Below are positions 23,145 to 35,186 of a stretch of 64,000 nucleotides of DNA, in pieces. This DNA comes from Rhizomucor pusillus. Lineage: Eukaryota > Mucoromycota > Mucoromycetes > Mucorales > Lichtheimiaceae. Below the pieces are notes generated by a model. The model ran no database searches. It was not told where the DNA came from and saw nothing but the letters and a program-made list of their open reading frames with translations. A program made the translations under genes and the position numbers. The first letter of the stretch is position 1, and the number at the start of each line of letters is the position of its first letter. The stretch is taken from assembly GCA_900175165.2 (NCBI GenBank), contig FWWN02000704.1, forward strand, positions 186,001 through 250,000, written 5' to 3'.

Positions 23145-25988
23145 TTATTTCGTAGTCGATAAGCAATGTTCCAAAGCATGGACACGTTGTTTAGCGTCAT
23201 TCATATCTTGAGACCTGTCAAAAAGATTAAGTCAGATGTTATTCTTATTTTCTGGATATTAAACTTACTGTTTATCAAGAGATTGCTTGAAAGCAACGAG
23301 TTCCGAGGAAGATATGCGACTCGTTAAATTAGGCGATTTGGCTTGTCGCTCAGCGGTTTGCTTCAAACGGTCCAACTGTGCATGAAGCTATACATGGGAT
23401 GAGTATCAATTTATAAATGTATCAGTAATTAAACACTTTTTCTTACCCTTTTAACCCGCTTTAAGAAACCATTTTCGCCCTGCACTTTCTGTTCGATGTC
23501 TTTGAGGCCTTGGATCCATTCCTTCTCTTGAGGTGACAAGTGTGGTTCGTAGACAGCAAGCATTTTGCGTAATACACTGTCAATTCGCAATGCCAACTTT
23601 GCATAGCTATTTGTTGCATCCTGTACTTTCTTTGTTCGTTCCTCGTACATATCGTTGGACATGTAGCTTTGGAGTTTATTGTGTAAATCTTGTGTCATGG
23701 ATATCTGATGCTCCAACACTTTTTCTTGAGCTTTCAACCGATATTCCAAAATGTTTGTGCTGTTTGAAAGTTCGCGGATATTGTAGCAGTACTTTTCTGA
23801 AGCTGTAAAGAGGAATCGCAGCGTCTCTTCGTTGACAACAATTTCTTTCTTTCCGTCAATGCCTTTAGGAACCGTCAACTTTGCCACATTCGAATGTCCG
23901 GTTTTTAAGGCCTCTGTCAAGTTGAAAGGCTCTGTCGCTAACGGCGATGTATAATATGCTGCTTTGTCGTTTTGCTCCTTGGGTGACTTTGACAGAGGAG
24001 ATACACTTTCCAGAGATTCAGCAGACTGAAGTGGTAAGTCCTTGGAAATGAGCGAATACGATCGAGATATCGCCAGCAATGAATATGTCAGGTAAATATC
24101 GCTCAGAACGACGGCACCGATGAATGGCTCATTGTCGCTGTTGACATGTATATATTTTAGTAAGATACATTGGTGCAATGTATGTTTTTTTTTACCTTGA
24201 TGATTTCTCAATAAGACATTTAACGTTTGATGGGATATCTTCGGCAATCCATGCATTCAGGGATTCCGCTGCGTCCTTTTTGCCAGCAGTCTGATCCTTG
24301 TACAGTTCTTGGAGTTTATCGACCCATTTTCTCATTATAATTTGATGTACTCCTCGAGGATGATACACATAGTACGTATCATTGTAAAGGGGATCGGCTG
24401 TAAGAGTAATTGGTTGTTTCCCTGAGGTTTCAATGCTGATAATTTCGTATAACAACGCCCCTGGAAGAAGATCGGTCGAAGATTGGAATTCTCGCAACTA
24501 TGCAATGGTGTTTAGTTAGACAGTTAATTTGGTTTCATTAAATACTTCAGCTTACTTTTGTTCGCCAGTTGTCTTGCGATTTGCGACCACGCACTACCCA
24601 CTGAGGTTCAATGACGCTACCCAGAATATAGTGATGTATGCTTCCATTTGTGTATGCCACAACCATTACTGTGATTGGATTGTTGGTCAGTAGCATCATA
24701 TCAGCCACTTCTCCATTTGCTTCCGTCGGTGCCTCTGTCTGGAAAGGTCCTTGACGCTGTATTGGGAATTTGAGCAACGGATCTGTAAATGCTACGAGGA
24801 AGGACTTGTCATCGAGCGGCTTTGCAATATGCAATACGTTGGTAATCCAAGCGGATTGCATACGCAAAAGATAATATAATGGTTTGTTATCCTGGGTCTC
24901 ATCGTAATCATCATGTTCCGTCAACTTTTCCAGCACTTTTTGAGTTTTTGCTTCAGTCATGCATCCTAACAATTCCAAATGTTTCCTCCGAATAATACTG
25001 CAAATCGAGTCAGCTCAGAAGCGATGTTTTGTAATTGGCCATTGTTTTCATACCTGCGGCACGGTAATATCGGACACATGGCATAGATGTGCCCATTTCG
25101 TAAAGTATAGTAAACTGTAAATGACTCCCAGCTGCCATCATCGTTTCCATTCGGTTTTCCCAAGACGAAGGATACTGCTTCTTCTTGCTCGTCGAAATCA
25201 TCATCAGGTGAGAAACCGCATCCAGCACTGGTTCTTCCTCTGGGAGTTGGACTTAGATCAAATTTTTGCTCTTCCTGATCTGCATTCACGCCAACATCGA
25301 ATATCCTACAAAGGAGTACACGCTTACATGTTACTGGCACTGTATCCCTTTTTTCTCGCGCATTTAAATTGCCAATGTACCTTAGATAACTGTCAGAACT
25401 GAGAATAACCAAATGTGTATCGGTCTCGCTTAGGGAGTGCCAGGCGCATCTCAACACGCCAAGGTCCCTGCAATATAGATCCTTGCCGACAACGAAGTCT
25501 TTAAGACCTTTTGCGCTTCTTCGAGAAATACACACTACGACGACTTTGTGTTTTCCTTGCGCTACCAAGAGCGAGCCGTTGTGGTTGAGCGTGATAGATT
25601 CAACAACAAAGTCGATGCTCGGAGTATCAAGAGGCTATGGACTTATCAGTTGAAAGAGGGCAATATATGGTCCTGCTGCGCAGGTACTCACCGTAGAAGG
25701 TACGTCAAGCAGCCAATTCAGGTCGCTGAAAGCACTCTTGCCGGTGTCAATGAATCGCGGAGCTGCATTGATCCAAGCGTCTTTTACTTCATTGAGCGAT
25801 AGGACTCTGATTTCAGAGCCAACTGCAACGATCAAGTCATTTCCGCGTAATGTCATTACGCGCGAGGTGAATTGTTCATTGTTGAATGTCTGCTGCGCAT
25901 TCTGTAGATCCTTTTGCGATGTTTCAAATATACGGTGTCTTCCCAGGCATTGAAGCCAGTCGTTGGTTAGAACGGGTTTCGTCTGCAT
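23145..25988 (-). CDS. NUP82: Nucleoporin Nup82/Nup88 family
   Basis: Cytoplasmic-face nuclear pore component with an N-terminal beta-propeller and C-terminal coiled coil, acting in mRNA export. It starts at the ATG at 25986-25988 (MQTKPVLTNDWLQCLGRHRI). Propeller strands follow, with the recognisable LGVLRCAWHSLSETDTHLVI then LSSDSYLRY at about 25370-25480, as in Nup88. Later exons give PQWVVRGRK, YVYHPRGVHQI and MRKWVDKLQEL. From about 24050 to 23145 the product is coiled coil (for example LEYRLKAQEKVLEHQISMTQ). It ends VHALEHCLSTTK. Several short introns are present; total size is about 800 residues, as expected. In yeast Nup82 anchors Nup159, which carries an LC8 array; a TQT-array gene lies about 1.3 kb from this gene's 3' end. 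Confidence 0.82.
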
Positions 25989-26075
25989 TGGACAGGGCGG
26001 AAAAATGCAAAAATGTGGTGTTAAGTTATTTGCACCAAGAATTAGCTATCAGAATATTGTAGCACCGACGTTGAC

Positions 26076-29000
26076 TTAATCCAAATCTTTTCCTCTCGAG
26101 AAGCTACGGTCAGTAACTAGCCTAGTTCTGCCGCAATCAAGTTGAAATTTTTGAGTGAGACTGAATCTCATGTCTTTACTTTGTCCACGGCGGAAGCATG
26201 GAAGAGGTTGGTTATCATCTGATAGCGCTCTTGAGATACTACTAAGCGCGATATTGGAAGCTGCGACAGCGTCTCTGCTGCAAGTGGTATGTCGTACTAT
26301 GCGAGAGGGACATCTTGGGTTTGGGCACGATACAGCACCCTTGACTCTGACGAATATACCGTCCCGGCGATACTTGTGGATCTGGATCTTCTTGAAGCAA
26401 TACCCGCACGTCTTTGTTGTATTGTATTTATCGATGGTGTACAATTTGTCTGGTTCAGGTGCCTTGAGGGTTTGTTCAAGCTTTGTAAGACTTCCACTAC
26501 ATGCATGACCTTTGACTCTGCTGTTTACGGGTTTCCAGCTACCAAGGAAATGGATGACTGAGATCTTCTTCTCTGGTTCTTTGGAAACTGCTTCTTTTCG
26601 AATACCTGACCCGAACTTTTGATAGAAAGACTTTTCTCGGATTCCCTGGTTCTAGCTTACTTGACATTTGTTTCTTGTCCCTGGTCCCGTAGCGCTCGAT
26701 GAACTGTTCGAAAGGTAGCATTTTCGATCAACCCTGTTTTGAGTTCTACTGGTTTCGGGCAACGTTCAACGTCAGTATCGATATCAGCAATCTGATCAGT
26801 ATCCTCTTGCAAAGCTTCAAAGCGATTGATGTCTTCAAATAGAGATCGTATCCTCTTTGTAGATATCGTTGCGGTGGTGACACGGCCAGGATCAATACCC
26901 GTGATTCCGACGTTTCGTTGTCCTTGCAAATGCTCATAGAGGAGTTCTTGTACCAAACCTTCACCAGATAAATTGTTGGAGCAAGTAGAGGGGCATCTTG
27001 TCAGTTTTCTGTTCAGGTGATATAGCTTCTTTTGTTTCAATGCAATGGTCTGCTCTTCTTCTTGGATCTCTAGATAGAGAGAGTCGGCTTTCCCGCGTGC
27101 TTCTTTCAATTGGCTATATAAGGTTCTGTTCCAGCCATGTTGTTTCTCTGCTGTTCTCGATTTNTTGCCGGCATCAGCTCTCTCCTTCTCCGCTATTGTC
27201 AGTTTACGTCTTAAACTGGCTACTGTAGCTTTGTTCTTCTTCAGAACGGAGCTTAACTCTTCCATTCCTGTTCAATTCGGTCGCGTTCTTCATCCGTTAA
27301 AATCGATTTTGTTTGTGCAGCATCCTTTTCCCGCTTCCACTTCCGTTTGCGGTTGGCTCGTACAATCTTGTAACCGAGGACTCGAATTCTATACTTGTCA
27401 ATGTAGCACAATCGCCACATAGTTTGCAGTTTTTGTTCTTGAAGCGATATTTGTATCTTGTCGACGTCAAAGAAGTTCCAAAATATATCCTTGGGATGCC
27501 ATGTTGCTGTCTCGATGTCTGTGATCGGTGTTCCATCATATCGTAATATATGGGTCTTCGACATGATGTTGTATAATCCTGCGGCGCCGAGGTGCAATGA
27601 GTGATCTTTTTCCACGTTCGGAAACATCATCCAGGGACTCTGCTGTGGCTAGAAAAGGAGGGCAACTTTGTTTGCAAGTGTGGCCACCGTGGCGCCATTG
27701 AATACATTTATTTGCGGTAATTCGTTCTTGTCATCTCGTCTGTGCACGAATGGTCGTAGGAAATTGATAATGCGAGCCACCTCTTTTAGCTGGTCTTCCG
27801 TGGCTTCAGTTCCTCGATACAACACTCTCTTTACATCTTCCGGCTGTCTATCTGTATTTGGTCCTCTCTGCTATAGAAGGAATCGAATGACGTTGAGAAA
27901 TGCACGTAGCAAAGATGCTGATGGTTCCTTCGGTGTCTGGTTGCTCTGCTAAGAAACCGTCATATCAGTTTTGGTTTTGTCTTCCTCCCTTCTATATACT
28001 TACAGCGATTGGTGTAATCTCTTGCTTTTCAATATTGTCTTCATCTTCTTCTTCAGATAAATCGAAAACATTACTCTCATATGCATCCTCTGTTCGGACA
28101 TTTGATCTGGTTTGCTCTCGCGGTTGGGATATAGCAGATTTCAGTCTTTCGAGTGATTGAATACCCCAATTTTGCTGCCCTGAAAGCAATGCGGAGTCCA
28201 ACTGCTTCATCAAGCTCTTGACCTTTTCCTTACCACCGCTTTTGTGTATTGCTGTCCTTCTTCCTTCTTTTCCTCCACTTTTTCTTGGCGCTTGCGTAAA
28301 ATTTTTCCAATCTTCGTAGTGCCAAGGTAATCCGCAGGAGTGCAATAACTAAGACTCTGAGAAATCTGTCAACTTGTTTGCGCGACCAAAGGTTATTCAT
28401 ATTGGTTTTATATTTTCGGACAGCGTCTGCAATAGTAGGACTGTGCCTGAATGAAGCATCTTGTTTGTCACCATTTACGGCTTGCAGCAACAGTTGCCTT
28501 ATTTGTTTGAATGTCTCTGATTCCTCCTTTTCATTGATGGAGCGACCAACGCATCCAGACATAATGTTTGATAGATGTTCAACAGTGTAAACTTTGCTCT
28601 GGTGAAATTTTTGGAGATCTTCTTGCACTGGCGCTACTAGCAGCTTTGTCTCTGCTTCCTTGTCGAATTCGAAATTGGTCGCAAAGTCTCTAAAGTCGAT
28701 GTCAACGGCTTTCGTCGTCGAATCCGGATATCCGGATATCTTAGATATTTCCCCAGTCGTGACTTTTGTTATAAATGCTTCAATAAACCTTGACAGAAAT
28801 TTCATGTGTTTTGATACTATCTCTTGCTCCTTTCTGAAGGCTTCTTGGAGCACAGATGGTTCAAAATCGGGATGCACTATGTTCTGCAGGCTTGCAGTGA
28901 CTGTCCGAATCGCTTTGTTATCTCCCGCAAGATCACCATCGTTGCCATCAAGTGCTTGTTGCTCTTCCTCTTCCTGATCATTCGGTTCTATTGGCTCTGA

Positions 29001-29255
29001 TACCGTTGTCTTACCTTTCTCCAGATCATCCAATAGCCTTTGATAAACTTTTAGCGGATTATAAGTTTTATGTCTCTTGACGAATGTGCCACTGTAACTT
29101 GGATTTGGTTTCTGTTCGTCCGACAAGGAGCTGAATAATTGCTTGTGAACTTCTTTGTAAACGGCAGGTGCATTTTTCCGGCTGCATTCTCGCGATAGAA
29201 AGTTTTGTGCAAACATTGGGCAGATGTACAATGTAACAAACGGAAAAGACAGCAA
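26076..29255 (-). pseudogene. Fanzor (eukaryotic TnpB-like) nuclease gene, decayed
   Basis: Relic of a Fanzor, the eukaryotic relative of transposon-encoded RNA-guided TnpB nucleases. The C-terminal segment (26076-26520) has the zinc ribbon (TCGYC at about 26400 and SCPNPRC at about 26315) directly followed by the RuvC-III motif SRDAVAASNIA (Asp at about 26273). The RuvC-I motif ITGIDPGRVTTATIS has its Asp at about 26893. Between them are a strand (ISVIHFLGSW) and a basic helix (VKGHACSGSL). Upstream lie a basic WED-like segment (27253-27630) and a long helical N-terminal part (28230-29255). One normal 55-bp intron is visible (27949-28003). The gene is broken: frame changes near 28230-28345, 27255 and 26660, in-frame TAG at about 27871-27873 and 27649-27651, and an ambiguous base at 27164. 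No ATG or upstream exon was found for the N terminus. Confidence 0.8.
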
Positions 29256-29423
29256 TAAAGGGGCGTCAATGTGGCTGTATGTCAGTTACTTGTAGATTTA
29301 ATGACGGCTGGATCATATGTACATGGATGATGATATTAGTAAAAAAAAAACAACTATCACGAAGGAGAAAAGAGATAGAAATTGAGGATATAAAGAAGAA
29401 ACCTATGTACAGGTGCATGCAGG

Positions 29424-32400
29424 CTATGAGCTGCTGCTCTCACGGCCCTCTGCCAGGCTACGGATGTGACCAAGCGCTTTGCGCGCAAACATCTTGCGCA
29501 CCATCTCGACTTCCTGCTCGTACTGTGTTTGCAATCGTTGCAGGATCATTTCACATTCCTTATCGTATGCATCCTTGCATGTTTTGAGCACTCCTGTAAT
29601 TCCGTCATCGCCTAAAGACCGCACTTCTTCGCCAAGATCGTGATCTGTCGCAGAGTAGTAAGATTCTCCATCATCCGAGCCGTCTGTTCGTGGAGAATGC
29701 GTCGTGCTTTGCGGGGAAGCAAATGGTGACAATTCAAAAATTGCAGGTCGGAATGCAAACAGCTAGTGCGAAATCAGTTAGTATCCTCGGTTGCAAAACA
29801 ACAGTGTACAATATTTCATCTACCTTTTTGATACGCTCTGCCACTTTGTCTGAAAGTTCAAGACCTTCCGTCATTCCTTCCATTATTGCCGTCAATGCAT
29901 GGTCAGGAACGCTGGTCTGAGCGGACACATACGACACCGTTGCTGCTGCTGCTGGTTGCTGCTGTTCACTAACAATTTGTTGTTCTTGTTGCTGCTGCAT
30001 TGGCTGCGGCGCTTGCTCCTCCTCCTCGTCATTTGTCAGATCCATCATTTCATCTGTGACCGGCTCTGGAGTTCCCGGTGGCGACGGCGACGGCAGCGTA
30101 GGCGTTGGAGCCCTTCCGATACTTTCTAAAGTCTGCGCCGGAGTAGTTGCGGGCAATCGGGGAGGTATTGCTACCAGTGGATGGTCTTCAATAATAGCAG
30201 CTAATCGTTCTTGTTGTATCTGCATAGTTCCCCGCAACTGAGATATTGGAGGCACCGCACTTGCAACTTGTTCTCGTTGCACGTGCGCGGTTTCTGGTAA
30301 CCTGGTCGCACTCGCCACACTGGTAGGCAGTTGTGCTTCTTGTACTTCAGTAGTTTGAGGCGCTGTAGTTTTTTCGTTCGCAAGCTGTACTCGTTGTTGT
30401 TCTTCTTTTGGCAGCCGGATTGCTGCGGGCGCAGGTGCAGGCGGTTGAACTTGCTTTGTTTGGACAGTGGTAGGCAACTGAGACGTCGTCGTCGATGTTG
30501 TTGCAGTAGCTGGAACCTGGACTACGTGTGGAGATTCCGGCAATCGAGGTTGCGTTGTCGTTGCAGCAGATACTTGTTCTTCTTCCTCTCGTTGATCTTC
30601 TCTAGGTCTGACGAACTCATATGCTGTTCCAGCCCGTCTTGAATACCAATCTATCACGCTCTTCACTGTAGCATCAAATAAGCTATCAGCATCAACGCAT
30701 TCCTGCCAGTCGTTGTCTTCAGTGATGAGTCGATGATATTTCGAGTCGGCGGACCACCATAGGTTCGACCATGTATACGAATTCTGCACATCGCTTTGAT
30801 AATACAGCGCCGCTCTCTGCTCAACGGTACCTAACGTGCAAACGTACAAAGGAGGTCTTCTGCATATAAGCTTGTTAAACACTGGATTTGCCGGTCGGAC
30901 ACGGATATCAAAGACTAGCATGATATCTACGCAACGACGCCTGCTCGTAGCCTTTGCATCCGTAAATATCTGATATTTTGAAAAAAGAAAAATCATTGTA
31001 CTTACTAGGGATTGTCTGGATTCGTTGATGCCAATGACAATTCCGCGCTCCTGCCGCCAATCGATCTCAATGATGTCAGAGAGGCGCTCAACAGCCAACT
31101 TCCGTTCGCATTTCGCGTAGTCAACTAGCCATTGCTCCATATTCATATCGTAAACTATCACAGCTAATCGGACAGGCTTGGAAAAAAGAAGAAGCTCATT
31201 ACTCAATTCAAGTATATCAACTTTTAGGTCGCAAATACTTACTTGTTTTCTGTCCAGCCAATAATCTATCAACTCCTTTAGCAGTCTGGTCTTGCCGGAT
31301 TGGAGCGCTTGATCTTTTGTTCCTAACCGGCATTCGTCCATAAGCGGATGGTTCAAAAGATCAATTGTCTGCTGAAAGTAATTCTTCTTTGCAACTGCGT
31401 CGTTCATACGACTTTGTGCCACTTTGGTCTTGACATCGCACCGCTGCTTCTGGAAATCGGTAGGAAATGCTGGTGCATAGCCGGGCGGTAAAAAGACTTT
31501 TTTCGTTGCTGGACGTGTTGTTTCTTCTGTACTAGTAGTTGCTGCTGCTGCCCTGCTGATAACAGGTGACTGGCTGGGTGTGTGGAATGGCGACTGCTCC
31601 CGTGGTGGTGTTTTCTCGATGGGAGCTGTCGTTAGCGCTGTCTTTTGCTGCTGCTGCTGCTGCTGCTGCTGCGATGGTGGTGTAGGTTTCGAAATAGCCG
31701 TAGTAACGGGAGTTATCGTTGTTACTCCCATTGGCGACTGGGCGCCAGCAAGCACTTCTTGCAATACATCCTCTGTTTCCACCACCGTGGTGGTGGTGCT
31801 TGTCGCCGTAGTCACTGTCTCTTGCAGTCTTTCTAGAGCTGGTGCGCGCGGTGCCGGTGCCGGCGGCGGTGTTGCCTCTGCAGATCCTCTCGATCTCATT
31901 ACATCGGGGAGGCTCATTACGATTTTGGACCGTTTCGGCTGAGGTCCTTGTTGCTCGCCTCCAAACAGCTTGAATGGCATAACTCGCTTTAATTCCAATA
32001 CGCCCGGCTGCACGGTCATTCTTCCTCCTCCTCTGCTGCTGCTGCTTGTCTCGGAGTGACTTTGAAACAGATTCATGTCGCTGCGAAGCGATGTCGAAGG
32101 CAGAGTAGGATGGGTTGATTCGCCGCTGCTGCTGCCTCCTCGATCATCACTTGAGGCCCCGTGGTTCACTGACGCTGATTTATGTGCAGGGTACAATTGA
32201 TCCAGCATGGCCTCCAAATCTTGCCGGCTACGCGGTACCGGAGGCAGCACTGGGCCCTGTGCATTGCCTCCATCGGAAGGTTGGAATAGCTGCCAGACGA
32301 AGGGAGTCTGTCGTTTATCAGGAAGAGCCATGCAAAACTTATCATGGTAGTGTGTTTCTATTTCAAGCGTGAACCCTTTTCCGATCAAAAAATTCAAGAC

Positions 32401-32507
32401 GAATCTCTCTCTGTTGGCACATAATTGACTAAGCTTGACATATATACAGGTTCGCCTGGCATATTAAGAGGACGAATGCTTCCATAAACCAAGTGCATTG
32501 ACTCCAT
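29424..32507 (-). CDS. Large Gln/Pro-rich nuclear-type protein, possibly HDA2/3-like
   Basis: A 2.66-kb exon plus a short 3' exon encode about 970 residues. Joining after ERIKK (about 29823) to LFAFRPAIFELSP gives a canonical intron in phase. The N-terminal region is low complexity (Ser, Pro and a run of ten Gln at about 31646-31675). A globular middle (about 31430-30610) reads RLLKELIDYWLDRKQVSICD, KPVRLAVIVYDMN, LVSTMIFLFSKYQIFTD, MLVFDIRVRPANPVFNKLIC and LGTVEQRAALYYQ. This resembles the helicase-like domain of HDA1-complex subunits Hda2/Hda3, but I am not certain. A second low-complexity region and a C-terminal coiled coil (MILQRLQTQYEQEVEMVRKM) follow. The long exon has no ATG near its start; a short first exon from the ATG at 32505-32507 is my best guess. 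Confidence 0.45.
31646..31675. repeat. CAG trinucleotide repeat (polyglutamine)
   Basis: Ten near-perfect CAG codons on the minus strand encode ten glutamines in the Gln/Pro-rich protein. Length variation between isolates is likely. Confidence 0.85.
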
Positions 32508-32676
32508 AAAGTTGTGAGAAGGGTTTGCGAGCGTATTTAAATACATTAAAAACAGTTCTTGAATACTTTACATTGCACGAGACTCTATAACAGAAAGTGG
32601 TTACTATGGATATTCAATCCATTTCTTCTCTCTTTATTGTAAAGATCTGTCTGGCGAAAATAAAAGAGACCATTTT

Positions 32677-34356
32677 TTACGTCAGTGATTCTAAGACTGT
32701 GGTCAGCGTTTTCATGTCGTCTCTGATATTCTTTGCGAACCGGACGACTTTTTCCTTTGAATCCAGAACCTCGATGGTTTGCGTCAAAGCATTGTATCGC
32801 ACCGAGAATGGTCTGTTCATATTCGCAGCAAAGTCTCGCACTTTCTCCTGGGCATCCTTGAACGAATCGGCAACAAAGTAGACTGGCTGGAACTCTGTGA
32901 TGGGGTATTTCTGCAGCGCTGTTTTTGAAGGATCAAACGGTCGCAGTTCAGGTTTGTCAGATAATGAATATTCGAGTTCGCCGTATGAACTCAAGAGACC
33001 AGCTCCGTATGCTTTTATCTGTCCATCTTGGCGGCACAAGCCAAACTCGACCGTGAACCAGAAAATTGTAGCAAGTTTTTCAATATCCTCGTCGGATGCA
33101 CCCAAGGATGCCAACCCAATTTCCTGACAGAAATCTGCAAAGTCGGGATCTGCAAACTATATACTTGCAATTAGTGCCAATGAGTTGTAGATATTCTTAA
33201 CTAGTGGCTTACCAGAGGAGCGTGACCTAACAGTTCGTGGCATACATCTGGTTCTGGAGTATAGAATGGTTTGGAGCTGTGGCGGATGTACTGCGTGGAA
33301 TGGAAGACTCGGAAGGCGAAGGCGTTGAGGAAATCACGGCTAGTCAAGAGACCCATGACAGGGCGGATAGTGAAACCAGTGCAGTCCTTGAGGAACCGTG
33401 AGACATCGTCGAGCTGTGGGATATGTGTTTCGCTGTAACCACAGTTCTGCTCCAGCAGAGGGAACACATACTGATGCTCTCGGCAGGCATGTGTCTTATA
33501 CAGTGACTTGAGTTGCTTGTACACCTTGCCCCAGGTCTCGGTTTCCTCTGGAGTGTAATCGACGCGAGGAACAGGCTGGCCTGTGCGGAAGACTTTAGCC
33601 ATGCGCGTGATCTCTGCGCGGCGGGCACGGTAGACAGGGTCGTGGGCGCCAGGATGGTCAGAGCCTAGGAGGAAGATTGTAAGAATAGCTGCTGCTGCGA
33701 TTCTGTACTCTGAAGTAAACACCTACTGAGCTCTTCACCCATCTCCAAGACTTTCTCCGCAAACGTGTCCAAATCTGTCATTTTGCGGGGAAACCATGGC
33801 ACGCTGTCTGTGAATTATTTTCCCACAGTCAGCGACGACCTGCCAAAAAGAATCATTCAACAAAGAAATACTTCACCTTTGGTCGTGGAATCCGAGCCAA
33901 GTACACGCACATCAGCAGTGTGCTTGCGCAAGTTACCAATGACTTGCTGCACCTGCGAGGCATCCTTTGCGTCGAAATCGACGAAAAAGTCGTAATCCCA
34001 ATCGGCGGTGCGGCTCGGACGACTATGTTCCCACGTCAACGTTAATGTTCTCTTGTTATCAGATTGTTGGTAACTCACGATTCAATGCGAGTCAACGAAA
34101 TATCCATCGACTTGATGGCCGACAAGCATTCATCGAGTGCGCCGACCTTATCGGTGATGGAGAAGCAGAGAGTGGTCTTGAGAGGGTTGGTGGTAGTTGC
34201 TGGCGACATAAGCGATCGACGAGTGGTGGAAGTCCAAAAGGAAGTAGAAGAATTAGCTACTGGCTTCCAAAACGTGCACCGCTGGGGCATCACTTTTATG
34301 CGTGCGAGGTCTCCCGCGGTCACATGTTTGAAGAGTAGCTTTGTTAACGTTGACAT
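32677..34356 (-). CDS. Phenylalanine-4-hydroxylase (biopterin-dependent aromatic amino acid hydroxylase)
   Basis: Converts phenylalanine to tyrosine using tetrahydrobiopterin and iron. It starts at the ATG at 34354-34356. The first 50 residues ([20 protein letters not shown] and on) are basic and hydroxylated, like a mitochondrial presequence. An ACT regulatory domain follows ([20 protein letters not shown], then [14 protein letters not shown]). The catalytic domain begins [19 protein letters not shown] and includes [20 protein letters not shown] and [20 protein letters not shown]. The iron ligands are two His in [13 protein letters not shown] and the Glu in FWFTVEFGL. It ends with [14 protein letters not shown]. 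Five or six exons with short introns. PAH is absent from most Dikarya but known in Mortierella. Catalytic residues look intact. Tyrosine or tryptophan hydroxylase specificity cannot be excluded. Confidence 0.92.
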
Positions 34357-35186
34357 TTGCTGCTGCTGCAATGCAATGCACGATAATCGAGGAGGAGGAC
34401 TGTGCTAGTGGTGGAAATGAAAGGAACCCGCGTGCTGCCCCCAGACCCTCGTCAAAAATTTTTTAATCTTCGTGTTCAGTAAACAAGCAGCACCATCTCC
34501 TCCCACATTGATCATGGATGTTGATTCTCCTGTTTCATGATACTTTAGCTTGATGATGATGATGATGATAAATTTGGATATATATTTTGGATGTGTGAAT
34601 ATCTGCATCCATTTTCTCGAGATATACGGAACCGTAACGGATCATCGTACTCAGGAGAGTTATTATTGCACTGTATTCTTCTTTCTAGAATGCAGACTCT
34701 TATGGCTCATTATACCCTAATTAAATGGAAGTCGACATGTATCGTACTGTATTTTCGCAGATTTACATGTGCGTTCTTCTTATTTTCCATCTGACGTTCG
34801 ACTCTCACATTGGTAGCCGGATACGCACGTTCTATTATGAATCTGCCAGTGCTGAGACTAGTTAAAATGTTTTCGAACGTCGACGCCTCAATCAGAGCAT
34901 CGCCCCATCGTATCTGTATTCTTCATCAAATAAGGCAAACTATGGAACAGAATGTGGGATATCGACAATGAAGTAGGTTACCATTATCCATAGGAAAACA
35001 GTCGATTCACAGTTGATGCTCAGAAATATAGGAGGAACCGATCGTTTCTGTGAGTTACTTCGTCGGGGAAAGATGACGAGAGAGGTGGTCATGCGAACAT
35101 CTGCATTTTCTGCCGGGCGGGCGGGAACAAATCAAAACCCCCCAAACTCGGCTTGCTTGCTTTTTGCTTTTCCCTCTTTATCCCCA
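34357..35186. other. Promoter interval between PAH and NPC2-like genes
   Basis: About 830 bp between two divergent start codons. Apart from a short GAT repeat near 34553-34569 and AT-rich stretches I see no feature or coding remnant. Confidence 0.5.

Noticed and set aside
26640..26690. A 15-nt intron (GTAAGC to CAG) that would repair the Fanzor frame near 26660
   Set aside because: Far below any workable intron size; a frameshift is the simpler reading.
26076..29255. A serine recombinase or second transposase accompanying the Fanzor
   Set aside because: No such reading frame is visible next to it; flanking genes are NUP82 and the Gln/Pro-rich gene.
26000..29420. Terminal inverted repeats around the Fanzor relic
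   Set aside because: Only a weak inverted match was seen (GTCAACGT-like near 26069 against GTCAATGT near 29265), too short and gapped to claim; no target-site duplication found.
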